Source: JAFCUW01 sp049898325
GTDB lineage: Bacteria; Pseudomonadota; Gammaproteobacteria; Burkholderiales; Burkholderiaceae_D
Assembly: GCF_049898325.1 (NCBI RefSeq)
Contig: NZ_JAFCXL010000015.1
Span: forward strand, 1-64,000
Direction of reading: 5' to 3'
DNA: 64,000 nt
Part shown: piece by piece, positions 51,166 through 59,974 of the stretch
Layout: the number at the start of each line of letters is the position of its first letter
Position numbering within the stretch: position 1 is the stretch's first letter
Notes under the pieces: model-generated
The model's database searches: none
Seen by the model: the letters and a program-made list of their open reading frames with translations, nothing else
Told to the model about the DNA's origin: nothing
Made by a program: the position numbers and the translations under genes

Positions 51166-52036
51166 ATGGGACGGCACGCTTGCGAAAAATACACACGACG
51201 ATATCGCTCTTGAATAGATTCAGGAATGGCATGGCGCAGCGGATCGCGATGTATTGAACGTAGGCCATGGCGGTGCTGCCCGTGCCAACGCAGCTGATGC
51301 GTTCCCACAAGCCATCGGCGCGGACCGACGGCAGCTCGAAGGCATCGATTTCCTCAAAGCCCCTGGCGTGGACCAGCTGTTGCAAATTGGCTGGGCTGAA
51401 ATAATGCACATGCGGCGACGGCAAGCCTTTTTGCCACATGCGGTTGAATGGGCCTTCGACACCGGCCCGCTTGAACAGCTTGGACAGCCGGTAAAACAGA
51501 CCGGTGCTGCTTGGCAGGTTCAGCACCAGGATCCCGTCCTGGTGCAGGCGGGCATGAACGTCGTCGAGCGCGGCGCCGATATGTGGAATATGTTCAATGA
51601 CATCGTTGAACACGATGACGTCGAATTCTTCCTCCGCGCTCAAGATGTCGGGAAAATAGCCGTTGCGAACTGGCAAACCTTTTGCCGCCGTTTTCTTGAA
51701 CACGTACTCGTCCGGCTCCACCCCCATGACCTCGAAATCGGCGCGCGCCTGCTCGAGGAACCAGCCGTGCGCGCAGCCCACATCGAGCAGGCGCGGCCGC
51801 GCCCGTGCAAGCTGCTTCCTGGCCCGCGCGACGATGACCTTGAAACTCGCGTTACGGATACTGCGCAGGGCCGCTTCGCGTTTTTCTTCATCGAGAAAAT
51901 GGTGTTCGTGCGCTTGATTGATGGCCGGTGCCAGCGCCGCGCTTTCGTAGCCACACGCCGTGCAGACCCTATGCCACACGGCCAGACCAGCGCTTTTTCG
52001 CTTGCCGCACACGATACAATCGACTGATTCGAGCAT
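51164..52036 (-). CDS. Class I SAM-dependent methyltransferase with N-terminal zinc ribbon
   Basis: A 290-residue protein. The N-terminus has two CxxC pairs (CIVCGKRK, CTACGYES) forming a zinc ribbon. The methyltransferase domain has LLDVGCAHGWFLEQAR as the SAM loop, about residue 83, and FDVIVFNDVIEHIPH as motif II. This is the Methyltransf_23-like form found in sugar, polyketide or lipopolysaccharide pathways. The substrate is unknown, and no sugar-biosynthesis genes are beside it. Confidence 0.85.
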   Translation of the reverse strand: MLESVDCIVCGKRKSAGLAVWHRVCTACGYESAALAPAINQAHEHHFLDEEKREAALRSIRNASFKVIVARARKQLARARPRLLDVGCAHGWFLEQARADFEVMGVEPDEYVFKKTAAKGLPVRNGYFPDILSAEEEFDVIVFNDVIEHIPHIGAALDDVHARLHQDGILVLNLPSSTGLFYRLSKLFKRAGVEGPFNRMWQKGLPSPHVHYFSPANLQQLVHARGFEEIDAFELPSVRADGLWERISCVGTGSTAMAYVQYIAIRCAMPFLNLFKSDIVVCIFRKRAVP

Positions 52037-52208
52037 TCAGTAATCCTTGACCGGAAATTTCAAAAGCCGAAGCATGCAAGCTACATGCATGCGCCGCCGA
52101 ATTGATACAACTGGTCAATTTACCCGAATTTGTCGCCCAAAAACGCTCCAATTGTTTCAAAACTGGAAATATTTTGAGCTTGTCATCAAGCCACTGCTGC
52201 CGTCCTGC
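52037..52208. other. Intergenic gap between the methyltransferase and metF
   Basis: These 170 bases are more AT-rich than their neighbours. No gene, RNA or terminator with a clear stem is visible. It should hold the methyltransferase promoter. Confidence 0.4.
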
Positions 52209-53045
52209 TCATGGACGCCCGGACAAACGCTGCCACAGGGCAGTGGTGGGCCCGGCCTGGTTCATGCTGTAAAAATGCAGGCCGGGCGCGCCGCCTTTCA
52301 ACAGCTTTTCGCACAGATCGGTCACCACGTCGAGGCCGAAGGCTTTGATGGAGGCGCTGTCGTCGCCGAAGCTGGCCAGTTTTAAACGCACCCAGCGGGG
52401 GATCTCCGCGCCGCACATGTCGGAAAATCGCAACAGCTGTGTGTAGTTGGTGATCGGCATGATGCCGGCCACGATGGGCACATCGACGCCCAGTTTGTTC
52501 GCTTCATCGACAAAGCGGAAATAGGCGTCGGGGTTGTAAAAATACTGGGTGATGGCGGCATTGGCGCCGGCGTTGATCTTGGCGGCGAAATGCTTGAGGT
52601 CGTCCTGGGGCGAGCGCGCTTGCGGGTGCATCTCCGGGTAGGCCGCCACTTCGATGTGAAACCAGTCGCCCGTCTCGGCGCGGATGAATTCAACGAGCTC
52701 GCTGGCGTAGCGCAATTCGCTGCCGCCGCCGTAGCCGCTGGGCAAATCGCCGCGCAGGGCCACCACCCGCTTGATGCCGGCGGCCTGGAACTGGCCCAGC
52801 ACCTCGCGGATCGAGGCGCGCGAGCCGCCCACGCACGACAGATGGGGCGCGGCGACGTGGCCTTCCTGCAAAATCTCGCGCACGGTGTCGAGCGTGCCCT
52901 GCTGGGTGCTGCCGCCGGCGCCAAAGGTGACGGAAAAATATTTCGGCCCCAGCGCGGCCAGCTTGGCGCGCGCGGCGCGCAGCTTGTCGGCCCCTTCCGG
53001 CGTTTTGGGCGGATAAAACTCGATACTGAAATTGGTGGTTTCCAT
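52209..53045 (-). CDS. metF: 5,10-methylenetetrahydrofolate reductase
   Basis: The 278-residue FAD enzyme makes 5-methyl-THF for methionine synthesis. It begins METTNFSIEFYPPKTPEG; VTFGAGGSTQQGTLDTV, ALRGDLPSG and ITQYFYNPDAYFRFVD are family motifs. It starts 11 bases after the holin-family gene and is the last gene of the ahcY operon, so it is probably under the SAH riboswitch. Confidence 0.95.
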   Translation of the reverse strand: METTNFSIEFYPPKTPEGADKLRAARAKLAALGPKYFSVTFGAGGSTQQGTLDTVREILQEGHVAAPHLSCVGGSRASIREVLGQFQAAGIKRVVALRGDLPSGYGGGSELRYASELVEFIRAETGDWFHIEVAAYPEMHPQARSPQDDLKHFAAKINAGANAAITQYFYNPDAYFRFVDEANKLGVDVPIVAGIMPITNYTQLLRFSDMCGAEIPRWVRLKLASFGDDSASIKAFGLDVVTDLCEKLLKGGAPGLHFYSMNQAGPTTALWQRLSGRP

Positions 53046-53056
53046 CTTGCGTATAT

Positions 53057-53401
53057 TCAATCTTTGCGCAGCAATAGTGTCGATAAGGCCCATGAAATCA
53101 CGCTGTAGAGGATGGCGGCGAGGAAGGCCGCCCAGAATCCGGTCACATGAAAACCATCGACCAGTTGCGCCACTGCCCAGAACAGGGCGGCGTTGATGAC
53201 CAGGATAAACAGACCCAGCGACACAACGGTCACGGGCAGGGTGAGGATGACGAGGACGGGGCGAATCAGGGTGTTGACCAGGCCCAGCACGAGGGCGGCG
53301 ATGAGCGCGGTGCCGACGTTGGTGACAGTCACGGAATGCATGAGGTAAGGCAGGGCCATCAGGGCGACGGCGTTGATAATCCAGGTCAGGATCAGACGCA
53401 T
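53057..53401 (-). CDS. Phage holin family 4 (superfamily IV-like) membrane protein
   Basis: A 114-residue protein with four transmembrane segments and the PF04020-type pattern (LVLGLVNTLIRPVLVILTLPVTVVSLGLF). ATG 53401 has GAGG 6 bases upstream. No phage genes surround it. It is embedded between ahcY and metF, as seen in other betaproteobacteria. Its role is unknown. Confidence 0.85.
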   Translation of the reverse strand: MRLILTWIINAVALMALPYLMHSVTVTNVGTALIAALVLGLVNTLIRPVLVILTLPVTVVSLGLFILVINAALFWAVAQLVDGFHVTGFWAAFLAAILYSVISWALSTLLLRKD

Positions 53402-53483
53402 GGGAGCCTCTATGAGGTGAATGAGGAACGACACCGGGCGCGACGATCGCCGCGCCCGGCTTGGTACAAGCGCTACTGGCTAA

Positions 53484-54899
53484 TTAATAGCGGTAGGTGT
53501 CGGGCTTGTACGGACCTTCCTTGCTGACGGTGATGTAAGCGGCTTGCTCATCGGTCAGCGTGGTCAGTTGGGCGTTGAGCTTTTTGAGCTGCAGGCGCGC
53601 CACTTTTTCGTCGAGGTGCTTGGGCAGCACGTAGACGCCGACCGGGTACTGGTCGATGTTGGCAAACAGTTCGATCTGGGCGATGGTCTGGTTGGCGAAC
53701 GACGAGCTCATCACGTACGACGGGTGACCGGTGCCGCAACCGAGATTGACCAGGCGACCTTCGGCCAGCAGGATGATGCGCTTGCCCGACGGGAAGATGA
53801 TGTGATCGACCTGGGGCTTGATGTTGTCCCACTCGTATTTTTTGAGCGAGGCGACATCGATCTCGTTGTCGAAGTGACCGATGTTGCAGACGATGGCCTG
53901 GTCTTTCATGGCCAGCATGTGCTGTTCCGTCAGGATGTGATAGTTGCCCGTGGCGGTGACGAAAATGTCGCCGTGTTCGGCCGCGTAATCCATGGTGACG
54001 ACGCGGAAACCTTCCATCGCCGCCTGCAGGGCGCAGATAGGATCGATTTCGGTGACCCACACCTGGGCCGACAGGGCGCGCATGGCCTGGGCGGAACCCT
54101 TGCCGACGTCGCCGTAACCGGCGATGACGGCGACCTTGCCGGCGATCATGACGTCGGTGGCGCGCTTGATGCCATCGACCAGCGATTCACGGCAACCGTA
54201 CAGATTGTCGAATTTCGACTTGGTGACGGAATCGTTGACGTTAATGGCCGGAAAGGCCAGCTTGCCCTCCTTGTGCATCTGGATCAGGCGGTGCACGCCG
54301 GTGGTGGTTTCCTCGGTCACGCCCATGATGTGCGGCAGGCGTTTCGAATACCACTGGGGATCGCGCGCCAGGTGCTGCTTGATCGAGTTGAACAGGCAGA
54401 TTTCCTCTTCCGAACCGGGAGTGGCCAGCACGCTGATGTCGGTCTCGGCACGGGTGCCCAGGTGCAACAACAGGGTGGCGTCGCCGCCATCGTCGAGGAT
54501 CATGTTCGAGTAGACGTTCTGGCCGGGCCACTCGAAAATGCGGTGGCTGTAATCCCAGTATTCGTCCAGCGTTTCGCCCTTGACGGCGAACACGGGAGTG
54601 CCGGCGGCGGCAATCGCGGCGGCGGCGTGATCCTGGGTCGAGTAGATGTTGCACGATGCCCAGCGCACTTCGGCGCCCAGCGCTTCGAGCGTCTGGATCA
54701 GCACGGCGGTCTGGATCGTCATGTGCAGCGAACCGGTGATGCGCGCGCCCTTCAAAGGCTGGCTGGCGGCGAATTCTTCACGAATTGCCATCAGGCCCGG
54801 CATTTCGGTTTCGGCAATCTTGATTTCTTTGTTACCCCATGCGGCCAAGCTGATGTCGGCGATGTGGTAGTCGTTGATGGTTTTGAGTACGGCGTTCAT
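53484..54899 (-). CDS. ahcY: Adenosylhomocysteinase (SAH hydrolase)
   Basis: The 471-residue NAD-dependent enzyme hydrolyses S-adenosylhomocysteine to adenosine and homocysteine. Motifs are GSLHMTIQTAVLIQTL, SVTKSKFDNLYGCRESL and the NAD-binding VIAGYGDVGKGSAQAMR; it ends KPDTYRY. A strong AGGAGG lies 5 bases before ATG 54899; a GTG directly before it is not preferred. It is the first gene of ahcY / holin / metF, with an SAH riboswitch in its leader. Confidence 0.97.
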   Translation of the reverse strand: MNAVLKTINDYHIADISLAAWGNKEIKIAETEMPGLMAIREEFAASQPLKGARITGSLHMTIQTAVLIQTLEALGAEVRWASCNIYSTQDHAAAAIAAAGTPVFAVKGETLDEYWDYSHRIFEWPGQNVYSNMILDDGGDATLLLHLGTRAETDISVLATPGSEEEICLFNSIKQHLARDPQWYSKRLPHIMGVTEETTTGVHRLIQMHKEGKLAFPAINVNDSVTKSKFDNLYGCRESLVDGIKRATDVMIAGKVAVIAGYGDVGKGSAQAMRALSAQVWVTEIDPICALQAAMEGFRVVTMDYAAEHGDIFVTATGNYHILTEQHMLAMKDQAIVCNIGHFDNEIDVASLKKYEWDNIKPQVDHIIFPSGKRIILLAEGRLVNLGCGTGHPSYVMSSSFANQTIAQIELFANIDQYPVGVYVLPKHLDEKVARLQLKKLNAQLTTLTDEQAAYITVSKEGPYKPDTYRY

Positions 54900-54930
54900 C
54901 ACGCCCTCCTTTCAGTTGAGAAAAAGGTAC

Positions 54931-54994
54931 GTGAGCGCAGTTGCAAAAATCCGAGCCTGGCGAAAGTGTTGATTCGTCGCAACGCTCCTCGGGT
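54931..54994 (-). promoter_or_regulatory. SAH riboswitch
   Basis: On the minus strand CCGAGGAGCGTTGCGAC is followed by GCCAGGCTCGG and then TTGCAACTGCGCTCAC. The CCGAG/CTCGG stem, the conserved CCAGGCTCGG strand, and the pseudoknot GAGCG-TTGC with GCAA-CGCTC fit the SAH riboswitch found upstream of ahcY genes. Rising SAH should turn on ahcY, the holin-family gene and metF. It lies about 30 bases before the ahcY start. Confidence 0.88.
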
Positions 54995-55110
54995 TGAAGA
55001 AGTCTATCACAGGATTGCTCAGTTGGCGCGGCACGCCACTACCCCATAATGATGTAGAGGAACAACTTTTGCCCGTTTATACTGCTGCCAATTCTATTTG
55101 TGGAGCGTGC

Positions 55111-55701
55111 ATGAAGGATGAACAGGTCAGTATTGCCTGCGATAACACCGTGGTCCAGGCCGATGGCAGCTTGCGCATCGTCGAGTCGATGTTCAGTACC
55201 GTGTGCGACCTCGCGCGCGACCATGGCGAAGTGCTCTCGCGCCTGCACCCCGTCAAAAAAGAGCGGTTCGACCAGGTGCTCACGGGCGCCGCCACGGTGG
55301 CCAGCCTGCCGGACCGGCGGGTCGATATCGAATTGCACGTCAACAATCTGCGCGGCGGCGTCGAGGTGATCGATTACGCCGACCTGGTGCGCCACCACGC
55401 CGCCCCCGTGATCGGTGAAGCCCACGGCCGCGGTTTCGAACCGGGCGCCGAGCCCGTGATCCGCCAGGTGCGCGATAAAAGTTTCAGGCTGCTGTTTCAC
55501 GCCATGCCGCCGCGCCATCATCGCCTCGGCGCCGCCTTCGACGCCGAGCACTTCTGCGAGCATCTGGTGGCCAGCTGCGCCGCCGACATGCACCGCGATG
55601 ACCGCGATGTCTTCTATATAGCGCAAACGGCGCAAGCGACCCACATCAAGGAAATCTTCGCGTTCCTGCGCGACTACCAGGGGGTGCTGCCGGTGGCGTG
55701 A
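55111..55701 (+). CDS. Conserved hypothetical protein, no domain recognised
   Basis: A 196-residue soluble protein with a regular composition. GGAG lies 6 bases before ATG 55111. Notable stretches are NTVVQADGSLRIVESMFS, VDIELHVNNLRGGVEVIDYADL and MPPRHHRLGAAFDAEHF. No signal peptide, membrane segment or catalytic motif is seen. It stands alone between divergent ahcY and convergent metK. Confidence 0.65.
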   Translation: MKDEQVSIACDNTVVQADGSLRIVESMFSTVCDLARDHGEVLSRLHPVKKERFDQVLTGAATVASLPDRRVDIELHVNNLRGGVEVIDYADLVRHHAAPVIGEAHGRGFEPGAEPVIRQVRDKSFRLLFHAMPPRHHRLGAAFDAEHFCEHLVASCAADMHRDDRDVFYIAQTAQATHIKEIFAFLRDYQGVLPVA

Positions 55702-55730
55702 ACGCGACGGGCAGCGTGCCGCCAGCGGGC

Positions 55731-55760
55731 AAAAAAAAGGCCGCCCTGCAAGCGGCGGCC
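55731..55760 (-). terminator. Terminator after metK
   Basis: The stem GGCCGCC/GGCGGCC (55739-55760) is followed on the minus strand by eight T. It lies 33 bases beyond the metK stop. Confidence 0.82.
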
Positions 55761-55792
55761 CATTGACTGCGTGTGACCGGTTTACCGGCGGA

Positions 55793-56959
55793 TCAGGACA
55801 GGCCCGCCTCCGCGCGCAGCAGCGCCACTTTGTCGGTGCGTTCCCAGGTGAATTCCGGCTCTTCGCGGCCGAAGTGGCCGTAGGCCGCGCTCTTCTGGTA
55901 AATCGGGCGCAGCAGGTCGAGCATCTGCACGATGCCCTTTGGCCGCAAATCAAAGTGCTCCATCACCAACTGGGCGATTTTTTCATCGGAAATCACGCCG
56001 GTGCCTTCGGTGTAGACGGTGATGTTGATGGGCTTGGCCACGCCGATGGCGTACGACACCTGCACCTGGCACTGGCGCGCCAGGCCGGCGGCGACGACGT
56101 TTTTCGCCACGTAACGGGCGGCGTAAGCGGCCGAGCGGTCCACTTTCGACGGATCCTTGCCGGAAAACGCGCCACCGCCGTGGGGCGCGGCGCCGCCGTA
56201 GGTGTCGACGATGATCTTGCGGCCGGTCAGGCCGCAATCGCCCTGCGGGCCGCCGATGACGAAGCGACCGGTCGGGTTGACCAGGTAGCGCGTGTCGGTG
56301 AGCCATTCGCGTGGCAGCACCTGCTTGATGATTTCTTCGATGACCGCTTCTTCGATCTGGCTGTGGCTCACGTCCGGGTGATGCTGGGTCGACAACACCA
56401 CCGTGTGCACGCCGACGGGACGGCCGTCGACGTAGCGCAGGGTCACTTGTGATTTCGCATCCGGGCGCAGCCACGGCAGGCGGCCATCCTTGCGCAGTTG
56501 CGACTGGCGTTCGACCAGGCGGTGCGCGTAGTGGATGGCGGCCGGCATCAGCTCAGCCGTTTCATCGCAGGCGTAGCCAAACATCAGGCCCTGGTCGCCA
56601 GCGCCCTGGTCGAGATCGAGGCCGGCGCCTTCGTCGACGCCCTGGGCGATGTCGGGCGACTGCTTGTCGTAGCAGACCATCACGGCGCAACCTTTATAGT
56701 CGATGCCGTACTCGGTGTTGTCGTAGCCGATGCGCTTGATGGTTTCGCGGGCGACCTGGATGTAGTCGACGTTGGCGTGGGTGGTGATTTCACCGGCGAG
56801 CACCACCAGACCCGTGTTGCACAGGGTCTCGGCGGCCACGCGGGCGCTGGGGTCCTGGGTCAGGATGGCGTCGAGGATGGCGTCCGAGATCTGGTCGGCG
56901 ACCTTGTCGGGATGGCCTTCGGAGACGGATTCGGAAGTAAAAAGATAGTCGTTGGACAT
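55793..56959 (-). CDS. metK: S-adenosylmethionine synthetase
   Basis: The 388-residue enzyme makes SAM from methionine and ATP. Motifs are SESVSEGHPDKVADQISDA, GAGDQGLMFGYA (ATP site) and GGGAFSGKDPSKVDRS. It lies near ahcY and metF, so most of the methylation cycle is encoded here. Its leader (56960-57145) contains the SAM-II-like element at 57016-57069. Confidence 0.97.
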   Translation of the reverse strand: MSNDYLFTSESVSEGHPDKVADQISDAILDAILTQDPSARVAAETLCNTGLVVLAGEITTHANVDYIQVARETIKRIGYDNTEYGIDYKGCAVMVCYDKQSPDIAQGVDEGAGLDLDQGAGDQGLMFGYACDETAELMPAAIHYAHRLVERQSQLRKDGRLPWLRPDAKSQVTLRYVDGRPVGVHTVVLSTQHHPDVSHSQIEEAVIEEIIKQVLPREWLTDTRYLVNPTGRFVIGGPQGDCGLTGRKIIVDTYGGAAPHGGGAFSGKDPSKVDRSAAYAARYVAKNVVAAGLARQCQVQVSYAIGVAKPINITVYTEGTGVISDEKIAQLVMEHFDLRPKGIVQMLDLLRPIYQKSAAYGHFGREEPEFTWERTDKVALLRAEAGLS

Positions 56960-57015
56960 GGCAATTTCCTGTACTGGATTGAATAAACTGTCGCAGTCAG
57001 GGCCTTTGCCTGCGA

Positions 57016-57069
57016 CGCTTTAGCGACATTTATATTCCGCTTCGCAAGTTGTCTAATTAACTCGGCGGT
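57016..57069 (-). promoter_or_regulatory. Candidate SAM-II-like riboswitch in the metK leader
   Basis: Read on the minus strand: ACCGCC, a loop beginning GAGTTAA and ending TTGCGA, then AGCGG, then TATAAATGTCGCTAAAGC. The order and spacing resemble SAM-II (stem, loop GAUUUAA, stem, AUAAAUGUAGCUAAA). Loop GCGA can pair with TCGC in the 3' strand, at the place where SAM-II forms its pseudoknot but with different bases. A separate hairpin GTCGCAG/CTGCGAC (56990-57016) follows. This is based on remembered consensus and needs a covariance-model check. Confidence 0.5.
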
Positions 57070-57145
57070 TCCTGCTCGTGGTATTTTACGCTCCTTACGA
57101 AATTTTAGCTCGACTAGACGCCCTGTTGCAGGCGCGCCGCACCCC

Positions 57146-57991
57146 ATGCTAGTACTCCTGTTCCGTCTTCTTTCTTTTTTACCATTGCGCCTCTTGCATG
57201 CGATGGGCGCCGCGCTCGGCTGGGTCGTGTATGGCCTGTCACCGTCCTACCGGCGGCGCCTGCGCGGCAACCTCGCGCAGGCCGGCTTCGGCGCCGTGCT
57301 GCCGCACGCCATCGCCGAGGCGGGCAAGGCCATGTTCGAACTGCCCTTCGTGTGGTGCGCCCGGCCCGAACGGGTAGCGGCCTGCGTCGTCGAAGACAAT
57401 TACGCCGTGTTCGAGCAAGCGCTGGCGGCCGGCCGCGGGGTGGTGCTGCTCACGCCCCACCTGGGCTGTTTTGAAGTCACCGCCCAGCAGGTGGCGCTGC
57501 GCACCCGCTTGACGGTGATGTACCGCCCGCCCAAGCAGGCCGCCCTGAAACCGTTGATCGAAGGCGCGCGCGCGCGCGCCAACCTGCAACTGGCGCCGGC
57601 CACCCTGGCGGGCGTGCGGATCCTCGCCCGCAGCCTGAAAAATGGCGAGCCGATCGGCGTGCTGCCCGACCAGGTGCCACAGCACGGTGAAGGTGTGTGG
57701 GCGCCGTTTTTCGGTCAGAGCGCCTACACCATGACCTTGCCGGCGAAGCTGGCGCAGATGGGGAAATCGCCGGTGGTGCTGCTGTTCGCCGAGCGCTTGC
57801 CAAAAGGACAGGGATACCGGGTGCGCTTTGCCCCGTTCGAAGGCAGCCTCGACGGCACCCCCGCCCAGCAGGCCGCCGCCGTCAACCGTGCCATGGAACA
57901 AATGATTGCAAAATGCCCCGCCCAATACAACTGGAGTTATAACCGCTACAAGCAGCCCGACGGCGTGAGCGCCCCGCGGGAGGGCGCATGA
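57146..57991 (+). CDS. Lysophospholipid / lauroyl acyltransferase family protein (LpxL-like), first copy
   Basis: The 281-residue inner membrane acyltransferase has an N-terminal hydrophobic segment and the HX4E catalytic motif (LLTPHLGCFE, about residue 100). GVLPDQVPQHGEGVWAPFFGQSAYT is typical of LpxL/HtrB proteins, which add secondary acyl chains to lipid A. It is divergent from metK, and its stop overlaps the next acyltransferase start (ATGA), so the two are one operon. Confidence 0.88.
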   Translation: MLVLLFRLLSFLPLRLLHAMGAALGWVVYGLSPSYRRRLRGNLAQAGFGAVLPHAIAEAGKAMFELPFVWCARPERVAACVVEDNYAVFEQALAAGRGVVLLTPHLGCFEVTAQQVALRTRLTVMYRPPKQAALKPLIEGARARANLQLAPATLAGVRILARSLKNGEPIGVLPDQVPQHGEGVWAPFFGQSAYTMTLPAKLAQMGKSPVVLLFAERLPKGQGYRVRFAPFEGSLDGTPAQQAAAVNRAMEQMIAKCPAQYNWSYNRYKQPDGVSAPREGA

Positions 57992-58854
57992 GACTGGTCG
58001 TTGGCCTGATGTGGCTGCTGCACTGGCTGCCCCTGCCCCTGCTGGGCCGCTTTGGCACACTGGTGGGCACGCTGCTGTTTGCCGTGCTGCGCGCGCGGCG
58101 CCGGATCGCCCTGATCAATTTACGCCTGTGCATGCCGGCACTGAGCGAAGACGAACGCATCGCGCTGGCGCGCGGCCATTTTCAGGCCTATGCGCGCAGC
58201 ATCTTCGAGCGGGCGATCCTGTGGTGGGCGCCACCGGCGCGCTTGCGCCGCCTGATCAAGATCAGCCCCGCGGTGCCGCTGGAACAGATGGCGGCCGGGC
58301 CGGTGGTGCTGCTGTGTCCGCACTTTGTGTGCCTCGACGTGGCCGGCGTCGCCGTCGCCATGGTGGCCTCGGCCAGCTCGATGTACGTGGCGCAAAAAAA
58401 CCGCGTGTTCGACGAGGTCTTGCGCAAGGGACGGTCGCGTTTCATGCCGGTGCGCCTGTTTTCCCGCAAGGACGGTATCAAGCCCATCATGCGCGCCCTG
58501 CGCGAGGGCTTGCCCTACTTTATGTTGCCGGACATGGACTTTGGCGACAAGGACGCCCCCTTCGTGCCGTTTTTCGGCGTGCCCGCCGCCACCCTGACCG
58601 CCACCGCCCGCATTGCCGCGGCCACGGGCGCGGCCGTGATCCCCGTGGTCGCCACATTCTTGCCCAACTACCAGGGCTGGCAGGTAAAATTCTATCCGGC
58701 CTGGGACGATTACCCGGGCGACGACATGCTCGCCGCCACCGGCCGCATGAATGCCTTCATCGAAGAGCGGGTACGCGAAGCGCCGGCCGAATATTTCTGG
58801 ACCCACAAACGGTTTAAAACACGCCCGCCCGGCGAGACCTCCCCTTACGCCTGA
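57988..58854 (+). CDS. Lauroyl acyltransferase family protein (LpxL-like), second copy
   Basis: The 288-residue member of the same family has HX4D rather than HX4E (CPHFVCLD, about residue 110) and a conserved YFMLPDMDFGDKDAPFVPFFG block. The overlap with the preceding gene and the divergence in sequence suggest two different acylation steps of lipid A. It is followed by dapF after 12 bases. Confidence 0.88.
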   Translation: MRLVVGLMWLLHWLPLPLLGRFGTLVGTLLFAVLRARRRIALINLRLCMPALSEDERIALARGHFQAYARSIFERAILWWAPPARLRRLIKISPAVPLEQMAAGPVVLLCPHFVCLDVAGVAVAMVASASSMYVAQKNRVFDEVLRKGRSRFMPVRLFSRKDGIKPIMRALREGLPYFMLPDMDFGDKDAPFVPFFGVPAATLTATARIAAATGAAVIPVVATFLPNYQGWQVKFYPAWDDYPGDDMLAATGRMNAFIEERVREAPAEYFWTHKRFKTRPPGETSPYA

Positions 58855-58866
58855 CCGACCACGACC

Positions 58867-59733
58867 ATGAAGCTCAAATTCACCAAGATGCACGGCGCCG
58901 GCAACGATTTCATCGTCGTCAACGCGATTGACCAGCAGGTCGACCTGTCCGCGGCCCAGTGGGCGCGACTGGCCGACCGCCGCTTCGGCATCGGCGCCGA
59001 CCAGATCCTGGTGGTGGAACCGGGGCCGGCGCCCGGCATCGATTTTCGTTACCGCATTTTCAATAACGATGGCGGCGAAGTCGAACAATGTGGCAACGGC
59101 GCGCGCGCCTTCGTCAAATTCGTCATCGAACAGAAAATGACCAGCAAGCGGGCCATCCGCGTGCAGACCATGAACGGCGTGATCGAGCCGCGCATGGAAG
59201 AGAACGGCGCCATCACCGTCGACATGGGCGAGCCCGTGCTCGACGCAGCGCAGGTGCCGTTCGACGCCGCCGGGCTGGTCGCCGTGCCCGAAGGGGCCGA
59301 CCGCTTGTGGCCCCTGTCGATCGGCCAGCCCGACGGCAGCAGCGCCACCGTGCTGTTTTCGGTCGTCTCGATGGGCAACCCGCATGCCGTCCAGGTGGTC
59401 GACGATGTCGACACCGCGCCGGTGCTGGCAACGGGCGCGGCCATCGAACACCACCCGCGCTTCCCCAAGCGGGTCAATGCCGGCTTCATGCAAGTGCTCA
59501 ACCGCCAGCATGTGCGCCTGCGCGTGTTCGAACGGGGCGCCGGCGAAACGCTCGCCTGCGGCACCGGCGCCTGCGCCGCCGTGGTGGCCGGCATCCGCCG
59601 CGGCCTGCTCGACTCGCCCGTGCAGGTCGATGCCCGCGGCGGCACCTTGCAAATCGCCTGGGCCGGCGCCGGCACTGCCGTTTTTTTGAGCGGACCGGCC
59701 GAAACGGTCTTCGAAGGCGAAATAACGCTCTAA
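58867..59733 (+). CDS. dapF: Diaminopimelate epimerase
   Basis: The 288-residue enzyme interconverts LL- and meso-diaminopimelate for lysine and peptidoglycan synthesis. Both catalytic Cys are present: EQCGNGARAF (about residue 75) and LACGTGACAA (about 235). MKLKFTKMHGAGNDFIVV is the typical start. It is the last gene of the acyltransferase operon. Confidence 0.97.
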   Translation: MKLKFTKMHGAGNDFIVVNAIDQQVDLSAAQWARLADRRFGIGADQILVVEPGPAPGIDFRYRIFNNDGGEVEQCGNGARAFVKFVIEQKMTSKRAIRVQTMNGVIEPRMEENGAITVDMGEPVLDAAQVPFDAAGLVAVPEGADRLWPLSIGQPDGSSATVLFSVVSMGNPHAVQVVDDVDTAPVLATGAAIEHHPRFPKRVNAGFMQVLNRQHVRLRVFERGAGETLACGTGACAAVVAGIRRGLLDSPVQVDARGGTLQIAWAGAGTAVFLSGPAETVFEGEITL

Positions 59734-59974
59734 ATTGGTGCAAGCCTGCTGCATTAATGGCATCACTGGTGCATACAATGCACCGCCGCGTTTCATAAAA
59801 ACAACAGCTTTGTCGGAATTATTGGCTTTCGCCCAAGTGCTTAGCCCATAATTGACCAATCCGGCATTGTTGACGCAGCAAGCATTTAAGGTTCACCACA
59901 TCGGCGTGCTCAGGAACATGACGCAAGTCGATGATTAAACGGATTCTACCGATTTACTTTTAAAGGATTGATAC
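59734..59974. other. Intergenic region before the first porin
   Basis: A 240-base, relatively AT-rich spacer. It should carry a strong promoter for the porin; several TTGAC-like hexamers are present, but no pair with good spacing is clear. AAAGGA lies 8 bases before the porin ATG. Confidence 0.4.

Noticed and set aside
53057..53401. Prophage remnant suggested by the holin-family gene
   Set aside because: No other phage gene is near. The gene sits in a conserved metabolic operon, so prophage origin is not supported.
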